Below are positions 23,582 to 35,800 of a stretch of DNA of 64,000 nt, one piece after another. The notes under the pieces are model-generated. The model made no database searches. It was given only the letters and a program-made list of their open reading frames with translations, and had not been told where the DNA came from. The DNA is from Aphidius gifuensis. Its lineage: Eukaryota; Arthropoda; Insecta; Hymenoptera; Braconidae. The position numbers and the translations under genes were made by a program. The DNA lies in NCBI RefSeq assembly GCF_014905175.1, contig NC_057793.1:1364001-1428000 (forward strand). Direction: 5' to 3'. Within the stretch, counting starts at the first letter, position 1. The number at the start of each line of letters is the position of its first letter.

Positions 23582-26466
23582 TCATTTAAGTGTATGCCAA
23601 ACTGTAACAAGTTTTCGAGGATTTTGAAGTACTGAAAACCAATGTAATCTTTCGGTTGAACCACGTACACCTTTACCAAGTGCAACTTTTCCAAGACAAA
23701 TATCTGATGATTTATTAAATGAATTTGTAGATTCTTCACTATCACTTGGATTTTCAGTCATTGATATTGGTACGTCATCAATAACAATCTAGAAAAATAA
23801 ATTTATAAATTGTTTATTTATTTTTATCGTTTTTAAATTGTTTTTTTTTTTGCGAATCTTTTTTTTTTAATTTGTTTACCTTGTTGCATAAAATAACGAT
23901 AAATTGAACAGTATCAAGTTGATGAAATGATAAATCAAATGTCAATGTTTCATTAAATTCCAACAACTGATTTGACGATGAAAGTACATGAGTTTTTCTT
24001 TTTCGTAATTTTCTTCCAGTTTTTGAATTGAGCATCAATATTCTTACATACGGATCTAAAAATTGAAAATTATTTTTCTCTTTATTATAATCGTGTATAT
24101 TTTATCAAGACTTTATGCAAAAATTAATTTAATCTAATTTATTTAGCTTTTAGTAATTATTTATCAACAAAAATGATATAAAAAATTTTATTAAAAAAGA
24201 AAAAATCTTAGATTTCTAGAAAAAAAATGAAAATAATTAAAATTAAATTTTAAAACTTTTAGAATAGTTATATTGACGTGTTGTCTAAATACGAGAAGCA
24301 TAATTCTATGAAATTTTTGCTTAGAAATATTTTTTTCAGCAATGATAATTTTTGACAAAAATTGCCAATTTTATGAAAAAATTAAAATTTAAAAAAATAA
24401 TAAAAATAAATGTAATTAAATCTTGTAAATTTCAGGACAATTATATTCATTTGTCCTTTAAATATTAAAAGCATAAAATCGTGAAATTTGTCTTTGAAAA
24501 AATAAATATCTTAATATGCCCGACAAATTTAATAAAAAAAAATAAAAATAATTAAAATTGAATTTTAAAAATTTTTCAAATTATTATATTGTCTCGTTGT
24601 TTAATTATTATTATACAATAATTTTATGAAATTTAAATTCATAAATCTCGTTGAATAAACAAACAGACTAAAATAAATTTTAAATCTAATTTTTTCTGTT
24701 TATTAAATTACAGAATAATTAACACAAAAAAAAATAATTGAATTAAAATGTTAAATTCAACATTTAAAAAAGTTTAATTTTCCATTTTTAACTGTCGATA
24801 TAAAATTATAATAAAAATAATTTTTATTAATTCATTAATCATTATACTTTATAACAATTACCAATTAATTTTATAATAATTTTACAAGTACTTACGAAAA
24901 TTAATAGGTTTAATATTTTGAGGATATTTAACAGCACGTAATTTCATAACGTTAATTGTCAAACGTTGGGCAGTTGGCAGGTAGCTTATTCCCAGTAAAA
25001 TACCTCCAAACTCCTCCAATAAAATAATTAATTTTTCAATTTAAACAACAATAAAAAAATCAACTCAACATAGTATTATCAAATTATCAGAAAAATATTT
25101 ACCTGGGATGATATTTTCATTTTATAATTAAACAAATGAATTTCCGGACTCGTAAAAATATTTTTTACATCTTTAAATGAAATTCTTGTTGAACACAATT
25201 CTGTGTGATTTGCATAACGATCATGATCAAAAGCAACAATGTTTAATGTCCATTCCTTGTAAAAATTAAAACAAAAAAAAAAATTATTTTTTTTTCAATT
25301 ATATTTCATTGTTATATAATGTAAATTAAATTCATGACGAAATATTATTTTTTTAAAATTACCTTTGCTTCATTTGAATCAACATCAGCAATAACAAAAG
25401 TTTCTCTAAATATTGGATTAGCTGTATGTCTAATACTTCGTGTTCTAAAAAAATGTAGCACATCTTTTTTTCTATGTGTCCATGAATATTTGACAATTTC
25501 AACAGTAACATAAGGCTCAAGTGTACAATTGTATTGCTTCGGTGGTAAACCTGATAAAGACTAAAATAATTATCTATTAATACATCAACCATATAATTAT
25601 ATTTTTTTTCATATATATATTATCATAACAATTAAAAAAATGTTCATTACCTCGACACCAATCACGAGCTTTCCACGATTGCCTCTTGTCTCTTCACAAG
25701 TTGGCAAATATTGCAAACTCAATTTAATTTCTGTTGGAAAGTCCTTGATTTTTTTATCATTTTTTTGTTTACCTGAGTCTACAAGATTCTGATGAAAAAA
25801 TTTAATTTAAAAGACAATAAAAAATACTGTAATTGATGCATGAAAAAAATTAATAATTAAAAATTAATTGACTTTTGATTTTAATTGAAAAAAATTAAAT
25901 AATAAAAATTTTTTCATTTGAAAAATAATGATAATTAAATTACCAGTGTTGATGATACACCAGGATCATTAAAAACATGATGCGCATTTGAACCGTATGA
26001 ATTTCTCGGTGATGATTCGGAATTTTCACAAATACTTCCATTATCGTATAAGCTACCAATACGCCAAGATCGGTAGCTTACATCACTCAATTTAATATTT
26101 CCACATTGTTGGTCCGTTGACCTTGTTGTTGATGTCATCGTCATCGTCGTTGTTGTTTCTGCCTTCTCCCGCCTCTTTTCTAATCACAAAGAAATATAAA
26201 ATAAAAATATATACATTGTTATTTGACTGAAATGACATAACACCTGTTCATACAAATGACAAATAAATATTCAAGTATACAAATAATATATATGAATAAA
26301 AATATAATTAAATAATTATCTTACTTTGTATTTTTAGACATTTGTGACCTAGGCATCCTGGTGTCAAACAACAAACAATCGACAAGGCTATTAAAAAAAT
26401 AACAATTGCACAAATTCCCGCCAGCAACAAACGTCCATGAGTTTGAAATATTATTTCGTTAAACAT
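23582..26466 (-). CDS. Divergent synaptotagmin (membrane anchor plus C2A and C2B), complete in 8 exons
   Basis: Coding exons in order: 26466-26325, 26179-25944, 25788-25651, 25560-25363, 25255-25103, 25013-24896, 24055-23880, 23788-23582, giving 456 codons with the stop. A short N terminus (MFNEIIFQTHGR) precedes a membrane segment LLLAGICAIVIFLIALSIVC, then Cys and Lys/Arg-rich sequence and a Ser/Thr-rich linker. C2A begins near IKLSLQYLPTCEE and C2B near GGILLGISYLPTAQRL. The last exon has the family end: HWFSVL..P..VTVWHTLK. Calcium-binding positions are degraded: the usual DPYV is EPYV in C2A and HPYV in C2B, although C2A keeps FDHD. It most resembles calcium-independent synaptotagmins such as the Syt12 or Syt-beta type, but I cannot fix the subtype. 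The acceptor at 25013 could also be at 25010. Role: vesicle or membrane trafficking, probably neural. Confidence 0.88.
24230..24650. repeat. Degenerate tandem repeat in a synaptotagmin intron
   Basis: Three diverged units of about 110 bp recur at roughly 155-bp spacing, near 24230, 24400 and 24541. Shared order: TTAAAATTNAATTTTAAA, then TTATATTGNCNNGTTGTNTAA, then AAGCATAAT..ATGAAATTT. No coding potential. Confidence 0.45.
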
Positions 26467-28207
26467 TCACTAAAACAAAAAAAAAAAAATATTAAAAATA
26501 GCTAAATTAATCTTTTATCTAAATAAAAATATAAATTTTATAAAAATTTAATTATAATTACTTTATATTTTAATTAAAACTAATTTTAATAATTTTACAA
26601 AAAAAAAAAATTTTTTAAATTTTATTTTTTTGTAAATATAATTTTTTAACAATAAATAATTCAATTTAAATTTTTTTTTTCTATTTTTTAAACTACTCGT
26701 CTATTTTATAATAAAAAGAGTTTTTTTTTTTTTTTTTTGTTGATAAAAATTAATAGTGTATACGTCTGATAAAAAAAAAATGAAAAAAAACTAAAACGAT
26801 TAACTGAAACTCGTCATCACACCGCGACGTATACACTAATATTAAAAAAAAAATATATTTAATAATAATAACAACAATTGGAATAAAACTATATTGGTCG
26901 TTGCAAAAACACTTGTGCGAGTGTATATACAAAAAAATATATAAAACAACTCTGGTCTACCACATCGACAATCGCAATAATATTCAGCTCGTTATCACTT
27001 CCGTTACCTCACACAAAAAAATATATACTCTACCAACAATGCTAATTTAAAAAATAAAAATTCAATAGATAAATAAACTTGTAAATATTTAATTAACATT
27101 AATTTAAATTTTACTCACTCGACCTGGATCATATCCCTTTGCATCGACAAAAATCCATCAAACTTTTCGATAACAAAATAAACTTGTATTTTTTTATCAA
27201 CATAAATTAATGATTATTTTTTAAAATTAATTTTTAAAACTGACAAGATGACAATATATACAATGACAAAGAATCGAGCTCAGTGACGCGTTTAAATAGT
27301 GAATCCTTGAATTTTTTTTTAAAAAACAATTTCCGCAATGAAGCGATAATGAAAAATTGGTTTTTTAAAAAATACGTCGTTGCAATTCAAAGCACTGCGC
27401 TTGACTATTTTGAAAAAAAAATATAGAGTCAATAAACACAGTGGACGATCATACTCTTGTTGAAGCGTTGATGTATGCATGTACATTGTCGATTGCACAG
27501 AGACAAATTGTGCGGGCGAGCCCACACTGTTACACCTTCTTATCGTTATATATAATAATTAAAAAAAAAAAAAAAAAAATTAAAATCATTCAAATGCCGG
27601 CTGTGTATATTTGTTATTCATTTGTCAGTCTATTAATTTATATGTAAATTTTTTTCCCCATTAAAATTATTATCAAATATTTCAAAATCAATAATTTTTT
27701 TTTTTTAAATAATTTTAACACGTGTTGTGCTGAAGTGATCTGTTTGACAAATGATGATAAATCAAGATGAAGAATTTTTTTTCTATTTTAAAAAAAAATA
27801 TAGTAGGGATAGGTGAGAGTCCAATGTACCTGATCAATGTGACCTCGATCCCTCCACATTTTTTATTTAGCTCCTTTCACTTAAATTATTCTTCCCGCCA
27901 TAGAAATTTTATTTACACATCGACCAGAGTACCAAAGTAACAACGTACTGTAAAACATCGCTTGTAACGCTTCAACACTTTTCATTTCTTCCTGGAATTA
28001 ATTGTAATTTAATTGTACTCTTTTATCATACAAATTATATTTTTTGGTATTTCTATTTATCAATCAACACAATGAATTACATTTTTATATCATTCAAAAT
28101 ATATTAAATATTTCATGGTTTTTTTTACCAAGTTATTTGTGATTGTTGGCTAATTTCGTTTTCTTATTTATTTTTAATTTGTTTTTTTTTTTTTGTGTGT
28201 GAACATA
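26467..28207. promoter_or_regulatory. Divergent promoter region between the synaptotagmin and the small secreted-protein gene
   Basis: The two genes are transcribed away from each other. A reverse-strand acceptor TTTTAG lies just 5' of the synaptotagmin ATG at 26471-26472, so its 5' UTR is split. A GTGAGT donor (reverse strand, 27119-27114) suggests a non-coding exon from 27120 upward. A reverse-strand TATTTAAA at 27291-27298 could be its TATA element. GC-richer patches at 27470-27540 and 27800-27970 are further candidates. Confidence 0.4.
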
Positions 28208-29143
28208 ATGAAGATTTTTAACTTGCTATTTATATTTGGATTTATTTTAAATAACTGTAAGTAAATTTATTTGTAATATTTTTATTTTGTCCTTCACCTG
28301 GTTAGTAAATGAACCATTATATATTGCAACATTGTCATTTAATATTAATATGAAATTTACATTAATTTTAATAAATTTATTTATTTGTTATTTATTGGTT
28401 TTTTAGATATAAATTGTTTAATTATTCCTGAGGAAGTACCGACAATATTATCACTTATTTATTCAAATATACCACCGATAAAAAAAGGTATTATTTTATT
28501 TGATTTTCATATTTAATTTTGCATAAGTTTACGTCAGAGAAAATGTCAAACTTTCACTCTGGTTATTTAAAAATAAAAAAATATAAAATATACATTTTAT
28601 ATTTGATGTCTTCCTGTATAATTTTTTGTATTTATTTATGTATTACTGAATACATGATTGAACAAAATAATGTAATGAAAAATTTAATTAAATTTAGGAA
28701 CGGATTCGAGAGTTGGTGTTGGATTTAGACTTGGTGAACATGCTGATTTTCAAGTTATGCTTGAACTTGGTCCACAAAAAGAAACTGAAAAATTTGGTAA
28801 TACAGATAGTAATAAAAGAAGAAGACAAATAATGCTTGATTCAGCAATGAAAGGTGAACTTGGTACTCTGGCTAAAAATATTGCAAAATATAATATTTAT
28901 AAAATGAAACAAACACAGGTTAAAAGTCAAGATAAACATCATCAAATTAACGATGAAAAAGTATGTTATATTAATCATTAAATTTATCATTAATATCATC
29001 ATCATTTTATAAATATTTTTTTTTAGGACACATCAAATAATTGGCTGATAAAATGGAGCAAAGAAATGTCGAGCAAAAATGATGATCAAATTTCGGAAAC
29101 TCCCGAGATTCAAAAAATTCGTATGGCCTCAAAACCTGAATAA
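28208..29143 (+). CDS. Small secreted protein of unknown function, 169 residues, 4 exons
   Basis: Exons 28208-28256, 28407-28487, 28698-28960 and 29027-29143 join with correct phase and GT..AG borders into 170 codons with the stop. Exon 1 and the start of exon 2 encode a signal peptide (MKIFNLLFIFGFILNNYINC). The mature part has no further Cys and no membrane segment. A core in exon 3, RVGVGFRLGEHADFQVMLEL, is followed by a tribasic KRRR and by a helix-prone segment starting QIMLDSAMKGELGTLAK. The remainder is Lys/Asn/Asp-rich. Signal peptide plus KK and KRRR sites would fit a prohormone, but there is no Gly amidation signal next to them and I do not recognise a peptide family. No adult or tissue role can be inferred. 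The model rests on four consistent splice junctions. Confidence 0.65.
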
Positions 29144-29882
29144 AAAAAAAAATTTTTATCATTAATTAAACGGGTCAAGTGCAATAAATAATTGGGTGTA
29201 ATTTTTTTTTTTTTTTTTCGCTTTTTAATTGCTGGTTGTCGAGCTGGATCTCCAATTGATATATTCAGTATCTATATGTCGTGTTAAAATTAATTTATAA
29301 TATATGCAACACTGCCATAATAAATAATTATTTAAAAAAAAAAAATATCAGTTATTAATTAATAATTAGTGTATTTTTTTTTTCATTTTTTTATTGCCTT
29401 ACATGGATTATATCACGAATGAATTGGTAAATTTGGTATCATCCTTCTTTGTGTTTATCTTGTCATCAAATAAAATCACATTTTGTAATAATTAATTATA
29501 ATTTTGACGAAATTTTACAACCATTTTATTTTTCAACGTCAAAATTACTAATTATAAATTATTGAAATAGTTTTTTTTTTTTTTAATTTAATACATCAAT
29601 TTCTAATTACAATATATTACATTTTGTTTTTTTTTTTTTTTTAATATTTTTCTGTTATTTTTTTATTTTTAAATATTATTATTATTTATCACTCGTACAC
29701 ATAAACATTCTTTTTATTTTTTTTTACGCACTCGATTAATTAAATACGTAAATGACCTTCAAATTATCTCTCAAGTAGTATTTAAATTTTTTTTTTCAAT
29801 AAATATTTAATTTTTTATTTTTTTTTAATTTTTTGTTAGTACGATTATTTTTTTAAAAAAAAAGAACTTGTTAATTTTTCCA
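29144..29882. other. Short convergent intergenic region
   Basis: These 739 bases separate the stop of the small secreted-protein gene from the stop of Dbx, which face each other. The stretch is A/T rich with several T runs and should hold both 3' UTRs. Nothing else is recognisable. Confidence 0.5.
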
Positions 29883-32800
29883 TCACGTTACATTAATTTC
29901 TTCATTTTCTTCATTATCGGATGTTATTTCTTGTATTTTTAATGGACTTGATGGTGGACTAAATTCAATGATATCACCACGTCTGTCAAGATCCGTGTCA
30001 CTTAAATCCGGATTTGGATTATTTTTATTTGGTAATGTCTGCTCGCGGCTTCCCCCATTAGCCATCAATTCACGTTCTTTAGTATTTCGCCATTTCATTC
30101 GACGATTTTGAAACCATATTTTAACCTTGAACAAAAAAACCACCACAAAAATTAATTATTATAATGAAATAAACACAAATTAAATTTAAAATTAAATCAT
30201 CATGTAAATCATCATATTTTACAAGTTAAATAACAGAGAAAGAAAATCAAGTATAAATCAAAATATATAAATAAGATGAAGGGAAAAATATTGTGAATTG
30301 AATCTGTGCCTTGAGGGGGTAATCTACCCTTATACATTTATAAAACATATTTTCGACCCTTGGTGCTAGCCGTTTACTTATAGACAGCGCCCTTATTTCC
30401 GGGATTAAAGAGTATATGCATTATCGAACCGGCAAATGTCAAAAGCACGATTCGTGTTTTTATTTATTTTTTTATATATTTTTTATAAACCCCCTTGTTA
30501 GCTTTCTTTTGCACCCTCACAATCATGACAAATTACAATTTAAACTATATTTTATATTATTTTTTTTTTCTTATGAATTTTATTTTTTTTTTCAACATGA
30601 TACAAAATATATTATGAATAATTATTAAATTCAAATTGAATTTTTTTTTTTTGGTTTTTTTTTTAATAAATATTATTATTTTTTTGTTATTAAATTAAAA
30701 TTATTTATTTATTTTTTAATTGCAATTTACGTTATACATTTGTATGATTTTAAATGGAAAAAAAATAAATAAAAATTGTTTATTATTATTCAAAAACTAC
30801 TTAAACGAATTTTCATTCAGAGGGGTTCAAAAGTGTAGTGCAAATGACACCTCGGTGACGGTGGGTTTTACGAAGGTAAATACACTGCGAGGCCTCTGAC
30901 ACGTAACCCAATGTTCCCTGTCGCCAGTGGGCTGATTTCCAATCGAAATGTCCCACCGACAATGAAAAAAAAAAAAAAATACACAATTAAATTTAAACTG
31001 AAAAAAATAAAATGAAATTGTACTTGATATTATTTTGATTGAAAAAATAAAAAAACTATTTGATAAAAAAAAATTTAAATTGTAATTTAAAATGGAATTT
31101 AATGGATAAATGTATTTTGTCTTGAAAGTTTATTTCGATATAATATACTATGGAAAAAAAAAAATATAATTAAGTTTCGAAAATTGAGTGTTGCGAATTG
31201 GTGCAAAACTATTTTTAGCATTTTTCTTTTATGTCAATAGATTTATATTATTTCATTTTTTTCTTCTGGCTTTTGTGTATAAATGGTTAGACGAAAAGAA
31301 AAAAATATAAAGATAGTGTACCAATGTCTGTGATTGATTGTCCTGTCCAAAGCAGTTTTTGAAAATAACAAAAGTAACGAAGAGTCAGCATCGTTTTGTT
31401 CGCATACAAACGTTAAATATATCCATCATAAAAATCAAGCAAAAAATATACTCTAAACTTGCTTGTAAATTTTTTTTTTTTCAACACAATTATTATTCTT
31501 AATAAATAAAATTAAAAAAAAAAAAATGAATTAAAGAAGATAGTGTAAATTAAATTAATTAAATTTTTTTTTATAAAAAAAAAAAATTAAAAATTAATTA
31601 CAAAAATAAAACAAAAAAAATTAAATTAAATTTTCAAATAAAAACTATAAAAATATATAATTTAAAAAAAAAAAAAAAAAAACAATTCATTGAATCTTGT
31701 GTAAATTATGTTTGAAACAATGAACATTTTTGATTTATCGAATTTGAAGGATATTTAGAGGTAGATCGGGTGGATTAGTAATAATGACATTTGAAACGCG
31801 TTATAGAGTGGAAGGTGAGAGAGTGGGTAATCGTTAAATGATTGGCTGTAGCCTCAGCACCCTCTCGGCTCTCACCAAGCAAAATTTACCCTCTCTTTAA
31901 ACCCCTTGTCTCTCTTTATTTTAATTCCCCTCATTGACGGTCGACGGACTAAACTCTCTTTCTCGTTTGTCGGTTACCGCCACCGCTACCGTCGCTATAT
32001 ACTGCCACCGCTTGCCGTCACCTTCAGATATTACCAAACCATTTAACTGTGCTTGCACAAGCTCACACAAAATATACATCTATCTATGTATATATATTTT
32101 ATTTTTTTTCTCTATTTAACTACCCTTATTTCAACAATGACAGAGCCAACTTATGAACCACGCGCGCGACTCTTCTCGTGTGCCACCCTTTTTTTTGCTT
32201 TTTTTTTTTTACCCAACAACCCTCTCACGACGTCGACGTCGACGAGTACTATTGTACGCCATCTGGTGCTGTTTAATAAAAGACGATCGATTATGACGTC
32301 GGCTTCGAAATGATGAAACGACGGAGAGCCGGAGAGCCGGAGACGACAACGGAGAATATGTATTCAAGGGATGAATACTTTCGTAGAAATATATTTCGTT
32401 TTTTTTTCTTTTTCTATGTATAAAATAAAATACAGATATATAGATGTATATATATAGTCAAATCGTGATTTCAAGATATGTAAAAATATAAAGATCAAAT
32501 GTGGAGAAAAAAAAATTACCCTTCAACATTTATGTATGGATTTTCACAAGTCACAAAAAGGCAAACGAAATATATATTTATTTTTCTGTGTTAATATCTC
32601 AAAATTTCCGTGAGAGAAATATCGAATTTTTCAGCTTTTTTTTTGGTTTTTTCTATTTAATAATTTTTTAATGATAAAAGTGGTGGATTAATTTCAAATG
32701 GAAATCAACTTTATGACTCTTAAATAATTTTTTTATATGAAAAATAAATTATATAAATAATTAATCTATTTTAATTCATTAGCGTAAAATAAATTTCTAA

Positions 32801-35800
32801 AGTTTTTTTATTATTGTAATTAAAAGTTTTAATGATAAATTTAAAAATATAAAATATTTATTTAAATGAATATTTTAAATAAATTAAATGAAAAATAATT
32901 TATATTATATTTATTATAATATATACTATATTAAATGTAAATTTTTATTATCATTATTTTAAAAAATATATTTTTAAATATCCAAGTTTACGTCATGACC
33001 AAAAAAAATTCAATTCTATATGCATATAGATCAGTTGGGTATTGTATATTCATGGTTTCTTAGCTCCACCACCTTTCTCCATAATACATATATATATATA
33101 CAGTACATTATATAACTCTGAGCATCTTCAAACTTGAATACATAATGCATGAGATATTTGACTATGCACCGTTGTTGTTGGTCGCACGAGAAAACCATCT
33201 AGTAATATATTTTCGTGACGTTATATTCATGTTATTTTACCACCACTGAAATAATCTTTAAACGTTAAAACAAAATTGCGAAATAATTTTTTTTTTTTTA
33301 TACATGTAAACGGCATTAATATATTTTATCCACATCGCGTTTTTAAATTTTTATTTGGTTATTTATTTTAATATTAAAAAAATGAGAATATTTTTTTTTT
33401 TCTTTTAGAAAGTGAAGATGTATTTTATTTATTTATATATATTAAATTGAAATATAATAGCTTTGGCTAATGGGTACAAATTGACTTGACCAATGGAATT
33501 TTTTTTTTTTGTAATTTTATACGACATTTACTTGGAGTCTAATGGTCGATCTGTCTAACGTGTGTCAGCATCAGGCAACATCTCGTGGGAATTCATGCAC
33601 GCGGTTGTTCTGTATATATATTCAACGTTTATACTGTAATTGAAACTCAATTTGTTTTTAACATTTATTTTGATAATTATTTTGGTTTTAAAAAATATGT
33701 TTTTCATGTTTTTTGATCAATTAGAAGTCAACTTTTTGAAACTCAATTTATATGAATTTTTTTTTGTTAATAAATTCATTATTATTGTTGATAAATTTAT
33801 TTTGATTTTGAATGTATAATTTCCAATAAGATGAGAAATTAAAAATTAATTTTTATATGAAATTTTATTCATAAATTATTTTTTAAAATTGATGAAAAAA
33901 AAACAATTTATTTCAAATATTTTTTTCAAATTATATTTCAATTATTTTGTCGAGAAATTTTTGAATTATTATGATTCATTTAAAAAATTATTACAAAAAA
34001 AAAAGCTGTTGAATTTAATAGCTATAAAAAAATTTCTGTAAATTAATTTCACTTATATTTTTAATCCAGTCTTTAAAATGAAATAATGAATTGAAAAAAA
34101 TTCATAAAAATAATTAAATTGTCTTTTAAAAAAAATTTTTATCTACAATTTAAATAATATTTATTCTCCCATCATACATAATTGAAATAATAAGAAAATT
34201 AAAATACAAAAATAGTTGAATAAACACAATTTAAATACATTTCAAATTTCAAAATAATAATAATTAAAAAAGCAGCTAATGATACTTGTTGTTTTTTTTT
34301 TTTTTCATTTTGCTTCTTTTCAATGCTCCCTGAATTAATAAATTAAAAAATAAATTGTAGATGCGCGTGATTTTGACAAGCTGTCATCTGTATATATATA
34401 TATTTAACAGGAAGGAAGTATAAAACTGGCATGCCGTCACTCTGAATTATAAAAGAGATAAAGAGCCTGGCGGGCCTCTTTTCTTTCCAGAATTCACTCA
34501 TCTCTTAACTCTCACCATTCCATTATTTCTTTATAACAACTAATTTTCTTTTTTTTTTTTTTCTTTTTCATTTCTCATTTCTGTTCTAGACTTTTTGAGC
34601 TTTTTTATATTAAAAATTTCATTTTTATATTATCAATCCCATGACACGTCCCCTCTGTTGTTATTTTTAATTTTTAATTTACAATTTTCATAACACAAAT
34701 CTCATTGGATTAAATATCAAAATTTATTATTACCAAACAAAAAAATACCCCAGTAAAAAAGAGTACTTAGTAGTCCATTTAAAACTAAACAAATGTATTT
34801 TTTAATTTTTATTATTGTTAATAATAAATAAATAAATAAAAATAATTTAAAAAATAAAAACAAGTAAATTATTTATTCTTTTTTTTTCATTACCCTATTT
34901 AGATGATAAAAAAATGAAAAATTTAAATGAAAATTGTACTCAGCAATTGCCAATAAATGATAGAAAATAATTTTTAATTTTTTTTTTAATTTAAAGACCA
35001 GTATTCTTTGAAAAAAAAATTTAAAAATTTATGATTCGATAAATTTAACGAGAAGATAAGGAAAAGATGTTTAAAAAAAAATTGTTATAAAAATATCTAT
35101 CGATGGTATATTAAATCGATGAATTCAATTCAAGTATTATTTTATGTTTGAAAAAGTTAAGTTTGATAAGCGATAAAAGACACTGTATTCGCCATTGCCG
35201 CGGCGAAACCGTCGGCCCGGGCCTCGTAAAATACATATCCCCTCGATTTCGTTAGTGTGAGGAAAATCAACATGGGGACACATTTACTGAGGGTTTATAT
35301 ATACATTTATACACATATATATTATATAAATATATTATGTACATATAGCTATGAAAATCGAGTTGCAAAAGAGGAGGTAATGTTAACTCTCTCTTGTTCT
35401 CGACCAATGGCAGCCAAGTCATGGCGCTCGAGGTGTAAATTATACATGAGAATATTCTCTATCCACTTTTTACTTTATGTCTTCCTCTTCATATTATTCT
35501 ACTACTATTATTCACTCGACATTTTCCAAATCACACTCTACATTATCTAATTTATTTTTTAATATTTCTATCGTAATTTTTTAATGACAGTTTAAAACGA
35601 AATCAAACAAAAATAATTGCTGATTTTTTATTTTATAAATTGCAGTAAATATAGGGTTAAATAAAAATATTATTTTTGTAAAAAAAATATAATACTGTGA
35701 AGAAATAATTTTGAAATAGAAGCTTTAAAAAAAAATTAATTTAAAAATGTTAAAAATATTTTTAATAATTTTTTTTGGCATTTAAAGTTCAGAAAATTTT

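Noticed and set aside
31934..32313. Two overlapping open frames on the plus strand in Dbx intron 3
   Set aside because: They read through a GC-richer island, lack splice support and conserved domains, and run into Phe-rich simple sequence.
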